From the NCBI RefSeq assembly GCF_039541875.1, contig NZ_BAABHB010000001.1:248001-312000 (forward strand): 64,000 nt of DNA, in the 5' to 3' direction. The stretch is from Nibrella viscosa. Lineage in GTDB: Bacteria; Bacteroidota; Bacteroidia; Cytophagales; Spirosomataceae. A model generated the notes under the pieces. It did not search any database, was not told where the DNA came from, and was given only the letters and a program-made list of their open reading frames with translations. The number at the start of each line of letters is the position of its first letter. Positions within the stretch are counted from its first letter, which is position 1. The position numbers were made by a program, and so were the translations under genes. Of this stretch, positions 63,001 to 64,000 are shown piece after piece.

Positions 63001-63140
63001 TGCTGACCCTGTACGTGATCCCGGCCATGTACACGTTTATGTCCCGTCGCCGGGTGGTGGTGTCCACCCCCCCGACCGTAACTGCGGAACCGCCGGGGGT
63101 GGACACCACCTATGTGCCTGAACGTAATCTTTCGCTGTAA
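60012..63140 (+). CDS. RND family multidrug efflux permease
   Basis: This 1042-residue protein is an AcrB/MdtB-type proton-driven pump (HAE-1 family). It has twelve predicted membrane helices with two large periplasmic regions. The proton-relay aspartates in helix 4 are D401 and D402 in GLVVDDGIVVTE. The start LSIRRPVLAIVMNLLILLFG and LGVREFPSIDPPVISI are typical, as is GLVTKNGILIVEFAN in the second half. Substrates may be drugs, bile-like compounds or metals; this cannot be told from the sequence. It follows the adaptor by 1 base. Confidence 0.94.
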   Translation: MSLSTLSIRRPVLAIVMNLLILLFGYLGFRFLGVREFPSIDPPVISIRTNYAGANADIIESQITEPLEKQLNSIEGIKSISSQSSQGRSEITVEFGLEVDMERAANDVRDKVSGAGRTLPPDLDGPPIVSKADANSDQIMILMLQSTSHSHLDVNEYAENVVAQRLQTIEGVSEVSIMGQKKYAMRLWMDPGRMAAYGITAQDVKTALDRESVELPSGKLTGSTTELTVKTQGRFESEADFNAMIIKQVGNNQVLFSDIGRAELGPENEETVLRLNGIPLIGLGIVPQPGANHLDIAREINQRLLDIRRDLPAGYTLDVLFDATVFVKRSVEEVAETLLIAIGLVVIIIFIFFRDWIVAVRPLIDIPVSLVGTFFIMYALGYSINVLTLLAIVMATGLVVDDGIVVTENIFKKIEQGMRPVEAAIQGANEIIFAVLSTSITLAAVFLPVIFMEGFVGKLFREFGVVISVAVLISAFVSLTLTPMLNAYLNRKTHHHGWLYQKTEPYFEGLTAAYHHSLAGFLRRRWLALPLIGLTGGMIWLFGSGLPAELAPLDDRNWFRLNMTAPEGTSFEAMDGYMLKVGQLLNDSLPDTRGIMLVTAPNRTGSGSPNTGSGRVFLKDKTERLNDQQTLADYTTKLLKQLPDAKSVAIQQQTISVDTRGGLPVQYVLQAPDFNRLRAYLPRFLEEAQQDPAFASVDANLKFNKPELNVRIDRQKAKALGVSLGDVAQTVQLALAGQRFGYFTRTGRQYQVIGQVDRPDRNEPLDLTGLYVKNNRGEAVQLDNIVSLEEQSSPPQLFHYNRYMSGTIMAALAPGKTMGDGIAAMDRIRERLKDDTIQTALSGASRDFAESQSNTLFSFLLALVLVYFILAAQFESFIDPLIIMMTVPLAIGGAVFALWYFNQTLNIFSQIGIIMLIGLVTKNGILIVEFANQLREEGAGLRAAALEAARLRLRPILMTSLATILGALPIALALGSAGRSRMSMGIVIIGGLLFSLLLTLYVIPAMYTFMSRRRVVVSTPPTVTAEPPGVDTTYVPERNLSL

Positions 63141-63154
63141 ATAGAAACCGGAGG

Positions 63155-64000
63155 CTATTTGGCCGTCCGCTCGTACTTCAGCAGCTTACTGGCCCAGGGA
63201 ATAAAATACTGAAAATTAGGCGCATCCGTATGGCCGCCATTATGCTGGCGCCAGGCCAGTTCGCCATCCAGCAAACCAGTCAAAACCGGAGGCATTCTTT
63301 CCTGGTTATACGCTGCGTTCACTCCCAGGTCTCGGGCACCCAGTAACCTGAACACTGGACCGGCCGCTACCGTCGCCTTATAACTACCCTGTTGGTCGAG
63401 CCATTTGGCGTCGCCTTTTTCGGGGATGCCGTAGCTGACAAAGGTGGGTCGGGGCGCACACAGGGCCAGCAGTTCATGGGAATCGACGGGTAGGTCGCAA
63501 CCGGTTTTCTGGCCAAACGATGATTCGGCGGCTGCATACTTCAGATAATTGCCGGCCATCCAGTGGTATTCTCCGCTGCCGGCCAGACTTTCAACGGCTT
63601 CCCCGAACACCCGGCGCTGCAGGGTGGTGCCGCCTTTGCCCGATGAACCAATCAGAACCATGGCAAACCGCTGGTCAAACGCCATAGTGACCAGGGCCGC
63701 TTTGCCATACCGCGAAACGCCTTCAATACCGACCTGTTTGGCATTTACCTGAGGCTCTGTTTCCAGATAGTCCAGGGCGCGGGAGGCTCCCCAGGCCCAG
63801 GCCCGCAACGCACCCCAGTCGTCGGGTTTGCGGGCCTGACCGTTGTTGGCCAGGCCAATGATGCCCCGGGTCAGCCCGGCACCGTTATCGGCCTGAATGC
63901 TGTTGGGTTCAATGGTGCAGTACCCCCAGCCGGCGGCCAGCAGTTGCTCGGTCGGTGGCGAATCACCCGTCGGGGCCGGAGCGAAGAAATTAGGGCCGGG
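63155..64000 (-). CDS. CE15-like glucuronoyl esterase, partial
   Basis: The frame is open on the minus strand from 63155 through the window edge, giving at least 281 residues without an N-terminus. The nucleophile motif GVSRYGKAAL corresponds to the G-x-S-R-x-G-K of CE15 glucuronoyl esterases, and a histidine lies in NGGHTDAPNF, although its role as catalytic His is inferred. Other aligned parts are GLTRGIIGLANNGQARKPDDW and ALCAPRPTFVSYG. CE15 enzymes cut ester links between lignin and glucuronoxylan; related proteins of this fold have other substrates. It is convergent with the pump gene. Confidence 0.8.
   Translation of the reverse strand, partial: PGPNFFAPAPTGDSPPTEQLLAAGWGYCTIEPNSIQADNGAGLTRGIIGLANNGQARKPDDWGALRAWAWGASRALDYLETEPQVNAKQVGIEGVSRYGKAALVTMAFDQRFAMVLIGSSGKGGTTLQRRVFGEAVESLAGSGEYHWMAGNYLKYAAAESSFGQKTGCDLPVDSHELLALCAPRPTFVSYGIPEKGDAKWLDQQGSYKATVAAGPVFRLLGARDLGVNAAYNQERMPPVLTGLLDGELAWRQHNGGHTDAPNFQYFIPWASKLLKYERTAK

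Overview
The window looks like chromosome of a Bacteroidota bacterium of the Cytophagales, most like Spirosoma and its relatives. The evidence is a Bacteroidetes-type (subtype iii) type VI secretion locus with TssN and TssD proteins, C-terminal type IX secretion (T9SS) sorting domains, BACON domains, DUF1460, DUF3078 and DUF349 proteins, a bacillithiol deacetylase, and TAnnTTTG-like -7 promoter elements. The assignment comes from protein families only; no 16S rRNA gene is present.

Layout. (1) 45-10324: part of a T6SS: TssH/ClpV, PAAR, sheath TssB and TssC, six tandem TssD (Hcp-like) genes arranged as three short-long pairs, VgrG, and a convergent tssN. The remaining baseplate and membrane genes must lie elsewhere. 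(2) 10404-16802, minus strand: a molybdenum hydroxylase operon coxG-S-L-M followed by coxD-E maturation genes, with a strong terminator hairpin between coxM and coxD. CoxL carries AYRGAGR, the form II signature, so CO need not be the substrate. (3) 16990-21565, minus strand: an SDR, a Tat-exported TIM-barrel protein and a large lipoprotein with a cytochrome c domain. (4) 21745-28071: a DUF3078 protein, lycopene cyclase overlapping a beta-carotene 15,15'-dioxygenase (retinal synthesis), an SDR, a DenD-like epimerase, a small secreted protein and a YdcF protein. (5) 28238-34014: envelope glycan genes, including an unusual ALG10-like membrane protein fused in frame to a T9SS-targeted SGNH esterase. 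(6) 34015-35400: a small accessory patch with a HigBA toxin-antitoxin pair, a tRNA-Thr gene and a damaged tandem copy of it. (7) 35510-44274: DUF349 protein, PdxH, BshB1, a GntR regulator, an osmoprotectant ABC transporter whose binding domain appears circularly permuted, a 47-residue DUF427-like protein and a DUF1460 protein. (8) 44395-54739: a maltodextrin module (SLC45-type transporter, two GH13 enzymes, GH65 phosphorylase, beta-phosphoglucomutase) with a PIG-L deacetylase and a DinB protein in its middle. (9) 54928-64000: a putative secreted metallopeptidase with BACON domains, small proteins, an RND efflux pair and the 3' part of a CE15-like esterase.

How the genes work together. In region 8, maltodextrins would be cut by the exported GH13 enzymes, the products imported by the transporter, maltose phosphorolysed by GH65, and beta-glucose 1-phosphate isomerised by PgmB to glucose 6-phosphate. 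In region 4, CrtY plus Blh would turn lycopene into retinal, which implies a rhodopsin gene outside the window. In region 1 the sheath, tube and spike are present, but no effector is recognisable.

The signals most worth following are the circularly permuted substrate-binding domain, the paired TssD array, the glycosyltransferase-esterase fusion, and a set of intergenic palindromes built from 7-bp units with a different unit at each site.
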